Source: Clostridia bacterium
GTDB taxonomy: Bacteria > Bacillota > Clostridia > Oscillospirales > CAG-272
DNA: 64,000 nucleotides
Direction of reading: 5' to 3'
Assembly (NCBI GenBank): GCA_017463865.1
Contig: JAFTOI010000034.1
Coordinates: 19,635 to 83,634, forward strand
Of the stretch, positions 44,895-53,400 are shown one piece after another. The translations under genes and the position numbers were made by a program. The notes beneath the pieces are model-generated. The model made no database searches. It saw only the letters and a program-made list of their open reading frames with translations, and was not told the origin of the DNA. The number at the start of each line of letters is the position of its first letter. The first letter of the stretch is position 1.

Positions 44895-45776
44895 TTACAC
44901 CATCCGCAGCAGATCCTCGCCCAGATCGTGCACGAATCTGCACCAGGTCGCGCGGGCGGCGTCGGGGAAGCGGTGTGAGCCGAGCTCGAAGGAGAAGTCG
45001 CCGTCGTAGCCGATCTCGCCGAAGGCCTTCATGGTGTCGGCCCAGTCGATGCCGCCCATGAAGGGGGGCAGGTGGGTGTCGCTGTCAGCCTTGTTGTCGT
45101 CGATATGGGTCGCCTTGAGGCGGCTGCCTGCCATGCGGATGAAGGCACCCACGCGGATGCCGCTGACGTGCGCGTGGCCGGTGTCGATGCAGACGCCAAC
45201 CGACGGGTCGTTGATGGTGTCGACAAGCTCGATCAGCTCCTCCGGGTCACCACCGCAGTAGCGGCGTCTGTGCCCGCCGAAATCGACCATGTTCTCGACC
45301 GCGATGCCGATGCCGGCCTTTTTAGCGGCCTCGATGTAGGGGGCGAGGTAGGCGATGTTGGCCTCGCGCGCCTTCGCGCGGCTGTAGAGCGGATCGTGCG
45401 GCAGGTTCCACGGGTGCATGACCATCCAATCGGCCCCGAGGATCTTGGTCGCCTCGATGCAGCGGTAGTTCATTGCCCAGACGTACTCGCGGTCAGCATA
45501 GTTGGGATCATCCCACTGCTGGCTCGAGAGGGTCTGTCCGTGCGTCTGGCGGAAGGCCATGCCGAGCTTGTCGGCATAGGCGCGCGTGTGCTCTGCCCAT
45601 GCGCGCCAGTCGTCGCTGTCCAGCGGGCGGCCATGGCCGCTGAGGCTCCAAAGGTTGGCGTCGACATAGGCGAAGCCGGCGTCGTGCATGGTGTCGAGGC
45701 ACTGCTCGATGGTGTAGAAGCTTTTCGTCCCGGGGATGCTGCTCATCAGCCAGGTCGATGCGGATAATGTCATCAT
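44895..45776 (-). CDS. Sugar phosphate isomerase/epimerase (AP endonuclease 2 TIM barrel)
   Basis: The 293-residue protein shows the TIM-barrel pattern: FAYVDANLWSLSG near 36, WMVMHPWNLPHDP near 117, IGIAVENMVDFGG near 155 with the metal Glu, VCIDTGHAHVSG near 193 and KATHIDDNKADSD near 221 (His, Asp). It overlaps the stop of the upstream lyase gene (ATGA), so the two are translationally coupled. The substrate is unknown. Confidence 0.87.
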   Translation of the reverse strand: MMTLSASTWLMSSIPGTKSFYTIEQCLDTMHDAGFAYVDANLWSLSGHGRPLDSDDWRAWAEHTRAYADKLGMAFRQTHGQTLSSQQWDDPNYADREYVWAMNYRCIEATKILGADWMVMHPWNLPHDPLYSRAKAREANIAYLAPYIEAAKKAGIGIAVENMVDFGGHRRRYCGGDPEELIELVDTINDPSVGVCIDTGHAHVSGIRVGAFIRMAGSRLKATHIDDNKADSDTHLPPFMGGIDWADTMKAFGEIGYDGDFSFELGSHRFPDAARATWCRFVHDLGEDLLRMV

Positions 45777-46996
45777 TGGTGATTCTCCTTTTCGGTGGCC
45801 GCACGGAGAGTGCGGATAATGCGGTCGGCGGCTTCCTCCAGCATGTGGTGGGGCATGGCCACGTTGATGCGGAGACAGCCTTTTCGGTCAGCGGCGAACC
45901 ATTCGCCGGGGTCAGGGGCCACGCGGGCCTCGTCGCAGAGCAGGCGCATGACTTTCTCAGCCGGGAAGCCGCAGCCGCGGAAATCGGCCCAGAGCAGATA
46001 GGTTGCCTGCGGGCGGGTCAAGCGGATGCCGGGCAGCGCGGCGCGGAGCCTGTCGACGAAAAAGTCCATGTTTTCGGTCAGATAGGCTGACAGCTCGTCA
46101 GGGTAATAGCCGGCAGAGCCGTAGGCGGCGGTGACCACCTCGGTCGAGATGAAGGTGTCGGCGGGGATGTGCATTGAGCCGAATACGCGGGAGATCGCGG
46201 AGCGCTCCCTGGCGTCGGGGACGATGGTGTAGGCGACATGCGTACCGGCGGTGTTGAAGCTCTTGGACGGCGAGCCCAGCTGACAGATCCGCGACGTGAT
46301 GCCGCAGTCGGCGGCCGCTGTCAGGATGGGGGTAAACTGAGCGCCGCCGAGGATGATGTCCGAGTGGATCTCGTCGCTGACCAGATAGACATCGTTCTCG
46401 GCACAGATGCGGCAGATCTCGGTCAGCTCCTCCCGCGACCAGACCCGTCCGAGCGGGTTGTGCGGCGAGCAGAGGACCATCAACCGCGCGTCCGGCCGGG
46501 CGGCCAGTGCGCGAAGACCGTCGAAGTCGATCTCGTAGGTGAGGATACCGTCGGCTTCATGTTCGATGAGCGTGTTTTCCAGCACCACGCGCCCCATATT
46601 GCGGGTGACACCCATGAAGGGCGGGTAAACGGGCGGTTGGATGATGACGCCATCGCCGGGCTGTGTGAAGGCGCTGATGGCGGCCGAGATGCCGGGGATA
46701 ACGCCGGGGAGGGGCAGGATGCTGTCAGCCGGAACGGTCAGTCCGTGGCGCTTCTGCATCCAGCCGGCGATGGCCTCATGGAAGCGGGAGGACAGATTGC
46801 GGTAGCCGAGCACGCCGGGGGTGAAGGCCGAACGGACGGCCTCCATCAGCTCGGGGGCGCAGGCAAAGTCCATGTCAGCGACCCACATCGGCAGAATGTC
46901 GTCGCCGGGTGTCATGCCGAATTCGGCCGCGACATTGTCCCATTTCACCGAATCGGTGCCGCGCCGGTCGGGCGCGAGGTCAAAGTTCATTTTCAT
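45773..46996 (-). CDS. PLP-dependent C-S lyase, MalY/PatB type
   Basis: The 407-residue protein starts MNFDLAPDRRGTDSVKWD after two codons and has PMWVADMDFACAPELMEA, typical of MalY/PatB (cystathionine beta-lyase and aminotransferase-like). LCSPHNPLGRVWSREEL near 175 and LVSDEIHSDIIL near 205 are PLP contacts; GSPSKSFNTAG near 240 holds the Schiff-base Lys. It likely cleaves a Cys-S conjugate or acts as an aminotransferase. It has a strong promoter. Confidence 0.9.
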   Translation of the reverse strand: MKMNFDLAPDRRGTDSVKWDNVAAEFGMTPGDDILPMWVADMDFACAPELMEAVRSAFTPGVLGYRNLSSRFHEAIAGWMQKRHGLTVPADSILPLPGVIPGISAAISAFTQPGDGVIIQPPVYPPFMGVTRNMGRVVLENTLIEHEADGILTYEIDFDGLRALAARPDARLMVLCSPHNPLGRVWSREELTEICRICAENDVYLVSDEIHSDIILGGAQFTPILTAAADCGITSRICQLGSPSKSFNTAGTHVAYTIVPDARERSAISRVFGSMHIPADTFISTEVVTAAYGSAGYYPDELSAYLTENMDFFVDRLRAALPGIRLTRPQATYLLWADFRGCGFPAEKVMRLLCDEARVAPDPGEWFAADRKGCLRINVAMPHHMLEEAADRIIRTLRAATEKENHQ

Positions 46997-47043
46997 TACT
47001 GTCTCCGTGAATGGAAAGAATTTTGCTTGGATATGCTGCGCTC

Positions 47044-47072
47044 ATTATATCACACCTTGCGGGAATTGTCAA
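47044..47072 (-). promoter_or_regulatory. Promoter of the MalY-like lyase operon
   Basis: On the minus strand TTGACA (47067-47072) and TATAAT (47044-47049) are exactly 17 bases apart. Confidence 0.9.
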
Positions 47073-47103
47073 ATGGAGAAGTGCGGTTGGGGCAAAACAA
47101 ATG

Positions 47104-47125
47104 GCAGGGCGCCTGTGCGCCCTGC
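47104..47125 (-). terminator. Hairpin terminator of the XRE-type gene
   Basis: A perfect 9-bp stem, GCAGGGCGC/GCGCCCTGC with CTGT loop, is followed on the minus strand by ATTTGTTTT. Confidence 0.7.
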
Positions 47126-47152
47126 AGTCGGTTTGATTGGTGCGTGCCGCGC

Positions 47153-47482
47153 TCAGTCCAGCGACTGCAGATATACCGCCAGCAGAGAGAGGGCGGTCTC
47201 CTTATCCTTGGGCGAGCAGGCATCGAGACGGGTCAGCAGCTCGGTCTGCCTTGCGGTGACAGACGGGCTGTTTTCGGTGAGGATCTCGTCGGGGGTGACG
47301 TGAAGGACCTCGCAGATGCGCAGGATGGTTTCGATGCGCATGTTGACGTTGCCGCGCTCGATGTCGGCATAGGTGCGGTCGGCCAGACCGGCCGCTTCTG
47401 CGACTTCAGCCTGTGTGTAGCCCATACGCTTGCGAATGGCGTGGAGCTTGTCGCCAATGGTATGAAAGTCGAAAATGAGCAT
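47153..47482 (-). CDS. XRE-family (Cro/cI) helix-turn-helix regulator
   Basis: The 109-residue protein has an N-terminal HTH (residues 8-65: IGDKLHAIRKRMGYTQAEV, then AGLADRTYADIERG and TPDEIL) and a helical tail with KETALSLLAVYLQSLD. Such small XRE proteins bind operator DNA as dimers. The neighbouring genes are divergent (MBL hydrolase) or separate (lyase), so its targets are not clear. Confidence 0.88.
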   Translation of the reverse strand: MLIFDFHTIGDKLHAIRKRMGYTQAEVAEAAGLADRTYADIERGNVNMRIETILRICEVLHVTPDEILTENSPSVTARQTELLTRLDACSPKDKETALSLLAVYLQSLD

Positions 47483-47690
47483 GAATCATCCTCCAAATCG
47501 GTGGTTTAACAGAATTATAGCGCAGATCACACACAATATACAGGAAGAATACATGCATAATTATAGGATGAATTGTAACAAATTTCAAAAATATAAAACC
47601 ATTCCCCATTTTTCTCAGTCATATAAGAAAGGGGCGGATGTACACATCGCCGCAGGAAGGGACGAAGCGTTTTTTCACTGCGGCCGGCTC

Positions 47691-47719
47691 TTGCAATTTT
47701 GCCCAAATCGTGGTATACT
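47691..47719 (+). promoter_or_regulatory. Promoter of the MBL hydrolase / AAC(3) pair
   Basis: TTGCAA (47691-47696), 17 bases, TATACT (47714-47719) with TGG before the -10, about 30 bases before the ATG. Confidence 0.8.
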
Positions 47720-47748
47720 ATCCCCATCAAGCACACGGAGGCGATACC

Positions 47749-49014
47749 ATGACACAGGAGATGCTCCCCGCGCTGGCTGCGGCGGGGACTTTGTTTATCG
47801 GGCGTTATGCGTCGAACGGCTGGACGCAGCTGGCTTACACGGTGACCAACCGCACGGCGGGTGAGGCGGCGTTTGCCGGTTATTGCGCACGGCTTGCAGA
47901 GGTCGGATTTGCGCGCGATGCGGTAAACGAGATCGGCGAGGCGCGCTTTGCTACCTTCGTCCGGGACACGCTGGCGGTGCATGTGATGTTCTATCCGGCC
48001 ATCGGCGCGCTGCGGATCGTGTACGGCGAGCAGGTCGTGCTGCCCGGGACGAGTGAGGGAGAGGCGTTTGCCGAGCCTATCGTCGTTCAGCCCGGGCGGC
48101 GGGCGACGATGAACGCCGCGGCTGGGCAGTCGTATGTCATCCGCGCCGCTGACGGGCGGCTGATCGTCATCGACGGCGGCCCGGCACAGGCTGAGGACGA
48201 GGCAGATCTGTTTGCTCTGCTGCGGGCGCTGAAGCCGGCGGCGCATATACGTCCGCGGGTGACCTGGATGTTCACCCACCCCCACGGCGATCATCTGGCA
48301 CTGGCGGTACGTTTCCTCGGCGCGCATGCCGATGATATTGCACTGGAGGCGGTCTGGCACAATTTCCCCGACTTCAAGCGGCTGATCGACCCGAACAGCG
48401 CGGGGCATGCCGCCGCGCTGACCGCGACACTCCGTGATCGCTATCCCGACACGCCGGTCGGTGTCTTCCACAGCGGGCAGCGGCTGACGATGCCGGGCTG
48501 TGCGATCGAGATCCTCTTCACGCAGGAGGACTTCTGGCCAAATCCGTTCCCGACCGCCAACCACACCAGCGCGGCCTGGCGGATGCGCTTCTCCGGCGGA
48601 GCGACCTTCCTCGTGCTCGGCGACTGTGAGAAAGGGCTGTGCGCGCAGATGGCGCGCGTCTACGGCGGGGAGCTGGAGAGCGACATCCTGCAGCTTACCC
48701 ACCACGGCCTCAACGGCGCGACACTGGGACTGTATCAGCTGATCGATCCAAAGATCTGCTTCTGGCCGCTGGATGAGCACCGTGTCGCGACCGACGGACG
48801 CTGTCTCGGCATCCGCGCAGCGTCCGACAACGCGGGCTACTCCTATACCGTCTACGCCGACCCGGCTGAGCCCTGGCCGAGCTATGCCTTCAACAGCTGG
48901 CTGCGCGAGACCGACTGGACACGCATCGACGGCTCGAGCGGTGCGCGGGCGCACTATCCGTCCACCCGGACGACCACTGTGCGCATGCGTGACCTTGCCG
49001 CCAAGGAGGAATGA
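47749..49014 (+). CDS. Metallo-beta-lactamase-fold hydrolase
   Basis: The 421-residue protein has about 125 residues without a recognised fold, then the MBL domain: LIVIDGGPAQ near 140, TWMFTHPHGDHL near 175 (HxHxDH), FLVLGDCEKGL near 289 and LQLTHHGLNG near 315. It resembles ComEC/Rec2-type MBL proteins without the membrane channel. The ATG at 47749 follows GGAGGCG and the promoter's start point, which excludes the longer upstream reading. Four-base overlap with the AAC(3)-like gene. Confidence 0.85.
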   Translation: MTQEMLPALAAAGTLFIGRYASNGWTQLAYTVTNRTAGEAAFAGYCARLAEVGFARDAVNEIGEARFATFVRDTLAVHVMFYPAIGALRIVYGEQVVLPGTSEGEAFAEPIVVQPGRRATMNAAAGQSYVIRAADGRLIVIDGGPAQAEDEADLFALLRALKPAAHIRPRVTWMFTHPHGDHLALAVRFLGAHADDIALEAVWHNFPDFKRLIDPNSAGHAAALTATLRDRYPDTPVGVFHSGQRLTMPGCAIEILFTQEDFWPNPFPTANHTSAAWRMRFSGGATFLVLGDCEKGLCAQMARVYGGELESDILQLTHHGLNGATLGLYQLIDPKICFWPLDEHRVATDGRCLGIRAASDNAGYSYTVYADPAEPWPSYAFNSWLRETDWTRIDGSSGARAHYPSTRTTTVRMRDLAAKEE

Positions 49015-49823
49015 GCATGTTTACGCAAGCCGATATCCATGCCCAGCTGGCCGCCATGGGCGCGCCGCAGGATCGGCCGGTCATTATCCACACCTCTCTT
49101 CGCGCCGTCGGTGAGGTGGAGGGCAGGGGAGATGGCTTCCTCGACGCCCTGATCGCCTACTTTACCGCGCAAGGCGGGCTCTGCTGCATCCCCGCCCACA
49201 ACTGGAACAATCTCAGCCATCCGGAGCGGATCACCCTCGACCTGACCAAGGCCGAGACCTGCATCGGTACCCTGCCCAATCTTGCCGCCGCCCGCCCAGA
49301 AGGGCACCGTTCCCTGCACCCTACCCACTCCACCACTGTCTTCGGCGACGCGGAGCGCGCCGAAGCCTTCATCTCGGGCGAGCCGACCAATATGACCTCC
49401 ACCGGCCCCGAGGGCTGCTACGGCCGCCTGTACCGCGAGGACGGCTGCGTTCTGCTCATCGGTGTTGGGCAGGAGCGCAATACCTACATCCACGCCGTCG
49501 AGGAGATGCTGGGCGTCCCCAACCGCATCTCCGCCGAGTCCCGCGAGGCCACCATCCGCCTCCCCTCCGGTGAGATCATCCGCCGCCCGCTGTATTACCA
49601 CAAAAATGTCGGGATTACTCCCTTCATCTCCTACCAATACCCCAAATATGAGCCCGCCTTCCGACACCACGGCTGCATCACCGACGGCCAGGTCGGCTAT
49701 GCCCCCGCCATGCTTTGCTCGGCCCGCGGCATCTACGACGTCGTCAAGCTCATCTACGAACGCAGCGGCGGTATCGAACTCCTCGCCGATGCCACACCCC
49801 TCGACGAAGCCTATTGGAAGTAA
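49011..49823 (+). CDS. AAC(3)-family N-acetyltransferase
   Basis: The 270-residue protein matches the antibiotic N-acetyltransferase family: VIIHTSLRAVGEVEG near 24, CIPAHNWNN near 58, RSLHPTHSTTVFG near 100 (active-site His region), LLIGVGQERNTYIHAVEE near 148. Family members acetylate aminoglycosides at N-3 with acetyl-CoA, but many, such as YokD, have other substrates. Resistance is not proven. It is translationally coupled to the MBL hydrolase. Confidence 0.85.
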   Translation: MSMFTQADIHAQLAAMGAPQDRPVIIHTSLRAVGEVEGRGDGFLDALIAYFTAQGGLCCIPAHNWNNLSHPERITLDLTKAETCIGTLPNLAAARPEGHRSLHPTHSTTVFGDAERAEAFISGEPTNMTSTGPEGCYGRLYREDGCVLLIGVGQERNTYIHAVEEMLGVPNRISAESREATIRLPSGEIIRRPLYYHKNVGITPFISYQYPKYEPAFRHHGCITDGQVGYAPAMLCSARGIYDVVKLIYERSGGIELLADATPLDEAYWK

Positions 49824-49867
49824 CCGATCCCGACTCGCGCGGGATCGCGAAAAAATCGCATGCCATT

Positions 49868-49934
49868 CGAGGCCTGAGCGCCTCGGGATCAAAGAACAGC
49901 CGCCCAAGCCAGATGGCTTGGACGGCTGCCTTTT
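49868..49934. terminator. Hairpin pair between convergent genes
   Basis: CGAGGC/GCCTCG (49868-49885) and a 13-bp near-perfect stem (49898-49910 / 49915-49927) followed by GCCTTTTG lie between the AAC(3)-like and GNAT genes. A third stem (CGATCCCG/CGGGATCG) directly follows the AAC(3)-like stop. Confidence 0.65.
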
Positions 49935-49966
49935 GTTGGATGTCCGCGTGGAAATCGCCGAACGCT

Positions 49967-50620
49967 TTACCGCACGATCGACGAATGACTGTGGATGAAA
50001 AATTCCTCCTGACTGGGCTGCCAGCGCTTTTCCTTCGGCGGGAAGGTCGCATCGAATGCCGCCGCGGCCTCGGTGTCAGCACAGCATTCGCCGGCAGGGC
50101 TTTCGTGGAAGATCCATTTTCTGCCATCCAGTGCGCCTGGAATCAGCTCCTTGACCAGCAAAGAGGACGGATACACGTCCCCAGTCAGACAGACGTTAAC
50201 CTTTTTGCTGCTTCGGAATCCCCGCGACACATAGTTTCCGGGATTGCCGAAGATCACGACCGTGTCGTAGCCGAGCCGCATCGCCGCGGAAAAGGCATGT
50301 TCGATCAAGGCCTTGCCATAGCCCTGCCGCTGATAGGCTGGCAGGATGCTGATGGGGCCGAAGGTCAGCACCTGTTTTTCGCAGCCGGCCTCGTCGACGA
50401 GCCGAGAACGTGTGTGCATGATATTGCCGATGATCTTGCCCTCCAGCTCAAGCACAAAGGCCAGCTCAGGGATGAAATCGGGGTGACTGCGCATCATGTG
50501 GACAAAATAGTGCTCGTCACAGCCGGGGACATACTGGTTCCAGAAGGCCTCGCGGGTCAGTTCTTCCACCGCGCGGTAGTCATGTTCGGTTTCCTTGCGG
50601 ATGATGTAGGTTTGTTTCAT
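49967..50620 (-). CDS. GNAT-family N-acetyltransferase
   Basis: The 217-residue protein has the GNAT fold with the acetyl-CoA motif near residue 110 (GPISILPAYQRQGYGKAL, with Q-R-x-G-x-G). FGNPGNYVSRGF near 145 is typical of YhbS-type enzymes. The ATG at 50620 follows GAGAGG; the frame is open further upstream but without a ribosome site. Substrate unknown. Confidence 0.87.
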   Translation of the reverse strand: MKQTYIIRKETEHDYRAVEELTREAFWNQYVPGCDEHYFVHMMRSHPDFIPELAFVLELEGKIIGNIMHTRSRLVDEAGCEKQVLTFGPISILPAYQRQGYGKALIEHAFSAAMRLGYDTVVIFGNPGNYVSRGFRSSKKVNVCLTGDVYPSSLLVKELIPGALDGRKWIFHESPAGECCADTEAAAAFDATFPPKEKRWQPSQEEFFIHSHSSIVR

Positions 50621-50782
50621 GTTTTGTACCTCTCGGAAATTGTTGAATGGCAATTTTGCAAGAGGCATGCGGGAATTGGATCGGCAAGCCTCTTGCTTAC
50701 CGCACAATTCCATAAATCAAAGTCTTCTTCAAACAGCGTTACTCCTGATAATCAATTCGGGCATAGCCCGTGGCAGACAGAT

Positions 50783-51718
50783 TTATTCCTCAACCGGTGC
50801 GTCGATCAGCTCGGCCCAATAATGACCGATGCCGGCGATGAGCTTGAGCGCCTCGGTGTGGACGGCCTTCGGATAGGCCGAGAAAATGCGGAAGGTCTCG
50901 AAAGCGAGGACGCCGGGGTAGTTGATCTCCTTGAGCCCCTCGACGAAGCCCTGCCAGTCGCAGACATGGCTGGCGCCGGTGGCGAGATAGGAGTAGGGGA
51001 TCATGTGCAGATCCTCGAGTCCATTGTTGTCGTGGATGTGCAGGATGGTCAGGCGGGAGCCAAGCTCCTTGACGTATTCCTTGATGTTGCGGTTGGTCAG
51101 GTTGGCGTGGCCGACATCGAGGCAGAAACCGAAGTAGTCGCCGCCGGCCTCTTCGTTGAGCAGGTCGATCATGCGGCAGGCGTCGGCGGCGTTGGCCAGA
51201 CGGCCCTCGATGATGCGGTTGGGGCGGCGGGTGAAGATGTTCTCAAGGCAGATCTTGACGTCCTTATATTTTTTGATGATCGGGATCAGACGGCGGTAGA
51301 TCATCATGTTGGTGTCCCACTCCTTCTCCTTGGTGGAGCGGCTGACGGGATGCACGACGATGGCCGGGCAGCCAACATACTCGCAGACGGCGAAGCACTT
51401 GTCCAGCGCCATCACGATGTGGTCGTTGATCTCGTCCATGTCCTTGTACCAGACCGGGAAGGGAGCGTGCATCTGGCCGATGGCGACGCCGGTCGCCTCG
51501 GACGCTTCCTTGAGGGGCGTGAAGAACTCAAGGATCTCCGCAATGTCCTTGTCGAACAGGGTGGGGTAGATTCCCTCCTTGGCCAGCTTGCCAGTGTTCA
51601 TGTAGTGGTCGATGTTGAAGTCGATCGACTCGAAGCCGCAGGACTTGATGTACTCGAACGACTTCAGGGGCTCATTTTTGTCATACCAGCCCGCGGACTG
51701 AACGCCTACTTTTAACAT
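50783..51718 (-). CDS. Sugar phosphate isomerase/epimerase (AP endonuclease 2 TIM barrel)
   Basis: The 311-residue protein has the TIM-barrel motifs: FESIDFNIDHYMN near 30, IGQMHAPFPVW near 100, IVVHPVSRS near 138, ICLENIFTRRP near 175 (Glu), FCLDVGHANLTNRN near 217 and LTILHIHDNNGLED near 247 (His, Asp). It has its own strong promoter, and stands alone. The substrate is unknown; xylose-isomerase-like epimerases are the family. Confidence 0.87.
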   Translation of the reverse strand: MLKVGVQSAGWYDKNEPLKSFEYIKSCGFESIDFNIDHYMNTGKLAKEGIYPTLFDKDIAEILEFFTPLKEASEATGVAIGQMHAPFPVWYKDMDEINDHIVMALDKCFAVCEYVGCPAIVVHPVSRSTKEKEWDTNMMIYRRLIPIIKKYKDVKICLENIFTRRPNRIIEGRLANAADACRMIDLLNEEAGGDYFGFCLDVGHANLTNRNIKEYVKELGSRLTILHIHDNNGLEDLHMIPYSYLATGASHVCDWQGFVEGLKEINYPGVLAFETFRIFSAYPKAVHTEALKLIAGIGHYWAELIDAPVEE

Positions 51719-51757
51719 AATGGTAACCTCCGGTTATGCAAAAATTGTTACGGTTAC

Positions 51758-51786
51758 ATTATAAGAGGTATTCGCGCAAAAGTCAA
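51758..51786 (-). promoter_or_regulatory. Promoter of the epimerase gene
   Basis: On the minus strand TTGACT (51781-51786) and TATAAT (51758-51763) are 17 bases apart. Confidence 0.85.
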
Positions 51787-52003
51787 GGCGTTTGGGGATT
51801 TTATTCAGGAAAATGGATCAACGGAAAATATATCTCTTTGCGCGGCAGGGCAGGCAATCGAGGATGCTCTCTGGCATATCATTTGCCGAGGAGGGGAAGC
51901 ATATGAACAAACCTGCACCGGTCGTGCATTCCATCTACACATCAAACGAGAGCCTGTTTTAGTTTGGCTTAGTTTTGGGGCATTTCCGACAGGTTCTTGT
52001 CTT
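51787..52003. other. Intergenic stretch without a supported gene
   Basis: About 215 bases between two minus-strand genes. The only candidate is a plus-strand 19-residue reading frame at 51903-51962 (MNKPAPVVHSIYTSNESLF) with GAGGAGGGG before it. It is in frame with a longer 48-codon reading from 51812 that resembles no family I know. Probably non-coding or a relic. Confidence 0.4.
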
Positions 52004-52924
52004 TTACTCGATGACCAGCCGGTCGATGACCTCGCGCACCTCATCGTAGTCGGCGCGGGGGAGAAGGTAGGTGTGCTGGCCGCCCGCCTTGGGCTGCCAG
52101 GTCGTGACGCCATCGGCGTCGACGATGACGCAACCGTATTCGTGCAGATTCCAGTATTGGCCGGGGCGTACAGCCTCGAGCATAGCGGTCAGATCCCAGC
52201 TTTCGCGGCCGTTCCGACCGGACGGATGCAGTTCGTATGCCCGACGTACGGGATCGTCGGGCCGGCCGCGCTTTACAAAGTCGCACAGCGACACGCACCA
52301 CAGGCCGATCTCGAAGCTCGAGAAGATCAGCACTCCCGGCCAGTTTGCGCAGACGGTCTGTGCCGACGGGATGTCACAGCGGATGTTCCACTCGGCGCGC
52401 ATGTCGCGGTCGCGGCCGATCTGCATCGGCCAGGTGCCGTGGAAGCGCCCGCCCATGACGACGGTGCGGGCGATCTTGCGTTCGATCAGCTCACACCCGG
52501 ACAGGGGCGAGATGGCGTCGGGGGCGCTCATGACCAGCCCTGCGGCTGAAGTGAGCATGCCAGTGACGACAAGGGTGATGCTGCCGTCCTCGGCTTCGGC
52601 CAGCGTGCGGCGCAGGAGGTCGATGGTGTCTGGGACATCGCTGTCGGCCGAAAAGCGGTGCGGAAATTCGCCGCAGAGCTGCTCGGCGTAAACGCTGCGC
52701 TCGAAGGGCGGCACGCCGTGGTTGATGCCGACCGGCACGGGGCGGCCGTAGTAGGTGTTGATGGCGTCGATGCAGCCGGCAGCGTGGGGGGAGGCGTAGC
52801 AGGCGGTCACGGCGAGCAGCTCGGCTTCGCCGCGGTCGCAGAGGCGGTGGAGCAAGGCAAGCGCGCCGGCGTCGTCGCAGTCGGCGCCGATGTCGGTGTC
52901 GAAAAGGATTTTGACTGCGCTCAT
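52004..52924 (-). CDS. Nucleoside hydrolase (inosine/uridine-preferring family)
   Basis: The 306-residue protein starts with the calcium-binding signature FDTDIGADCDDAGALALLH near residue 8, then VTACYASPHAAGCIDAINTYYGRPVPVG, and further TLVVTGMLTSAAGLV near 117 and VVMGGRF near 155. It should split N-glycosidic bonds of nucleosides. The extra Cys in GADCDD fits the subgroup of Firmicutes hydrolases. It overlaps the thioesterase gene by 4 bases. Confidence 0.87.
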   Translation of the reverse strand: MSAVKILFDTDIGADCDDAGALALLHRLCDRGEAELLAVTACYASPHAAGCIDAINTYYGRPVPVGINHGVPPFERSVYAEQLCGEFPHRFSADSDVPDTIDLLRRTLAEAEDGSITLVVTGMLTSAAGLVMSAPDAISPLSGCELIERKIARTVVMGGRFHGTWPMQIGRDRDMRAEWNIRCDIPSAQTVCANWPGVLIFSSFEIGLWCVSLCDFVKRGRPDDPVRRAYELHPSGRNGRESWDLTAMLEAVRPGQYWNLHEYGCVIVDADGVTTWQPKAGGQHTYLLPRADYDEVREVIDRLVIE

Positions 52925-53349
52925 TCGGCAGCCTCTTTTACGGCCGCCAGCGCCTTCAGCGCTGCGTCAAATTCCGGGAACTGTTTGGCGAGCGCGATGG
53001 GACGGCCCTCGGTGTTGATGAAGCAGTGCGTCGTCCGGCCGGTCAGCACGACGGCGCCGGTGGCGGCGTTGATCATGGTGTAGCCGATGACCAGCTTGAT
53101 GCGCTTGTACTCGACGACCTCGGCGCGGATGATGACGGTGTCGTCGAAGGTAGTCGGCGTTTTGTACTGGCACTCGACGCCGATGACGGGGGACATGATG
53201 CCGTCCCGCTCGAGGCGGGCATAGCCGAAGCCGATCTGATCGAGGTAGTCGACCCGCGCTTCCTCCATCCATTTGATGTAGTTGGAATGGTGGGTAATGC
53301 CCATCTTGTCGGTCTCATGGTAGTGGACCTTGTGCATGTAATCTTTCAT
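52921..53349 (-). CDS. Acyl-CoA thioesterase, YbgC/FadM type
   Basis: The 142-residue HotDog protein has VHYHETDKMGITHHSNYIKW near residue 8, with the Asp-x-Met-Gly and His region of the YbgC active site, followed by EEARVDYL. It hydrolyses acyl-CoA thioesters. The gene precedes the nucleoside hydrolase (4-base overlap) and follows the glyQS terminator. Confidence 0.88.
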   Translation of the reverse strand: MKDYMHKVHYHETDKMGITHHSNYIKWMEEARVDYLDQIGFGYARLERDGIMSPVIGVECQYKTPTTFDDTVIIRAEVVEYKRIKLVIGYTMINAATGAVVLTGRTTHCFINTEGRPIALAKQFPEFDAALKALAAVKEAAE

Positions 53350-53364
53350 GACGCTCCTTGCAAA

Positions 53365-53390
53365 ATGGGCTGCCCGGCGGGGCAGCCCAT
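53365..53390 (-). terminator. Terminator after glyQS
   Basis: ATGGGCTGCC/GGCAGCCCAT with a 6-base loop is followed by TTTTG on the minus strand, between glyQS and the thioesterase. Confidence 0.75.
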
Positions 53391-53400
53391 CTGGTTTGAT

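Noticed and set aside
49011-49823. Call as an aminoglycoside resistance gene
   Set aside because: The family match is clear but many AAC(3)-like proteins do not act on aminoglycosides, and the genomic context is metabolic.
49715-51715. 666-codon plus-strand open frame
   Set aside because: It is antisense to the GNAT and epimerase genes and crosses terminators; no family features.
51812-51962. Plus-strand reading frame with RKIYLFARQGRQ near its start
   Set aside because: It faintly recalls the start of serine recombinases (KVYLYxRVS), but the similarity is too short and broken; listed only as an uncertain intergenic stretch.
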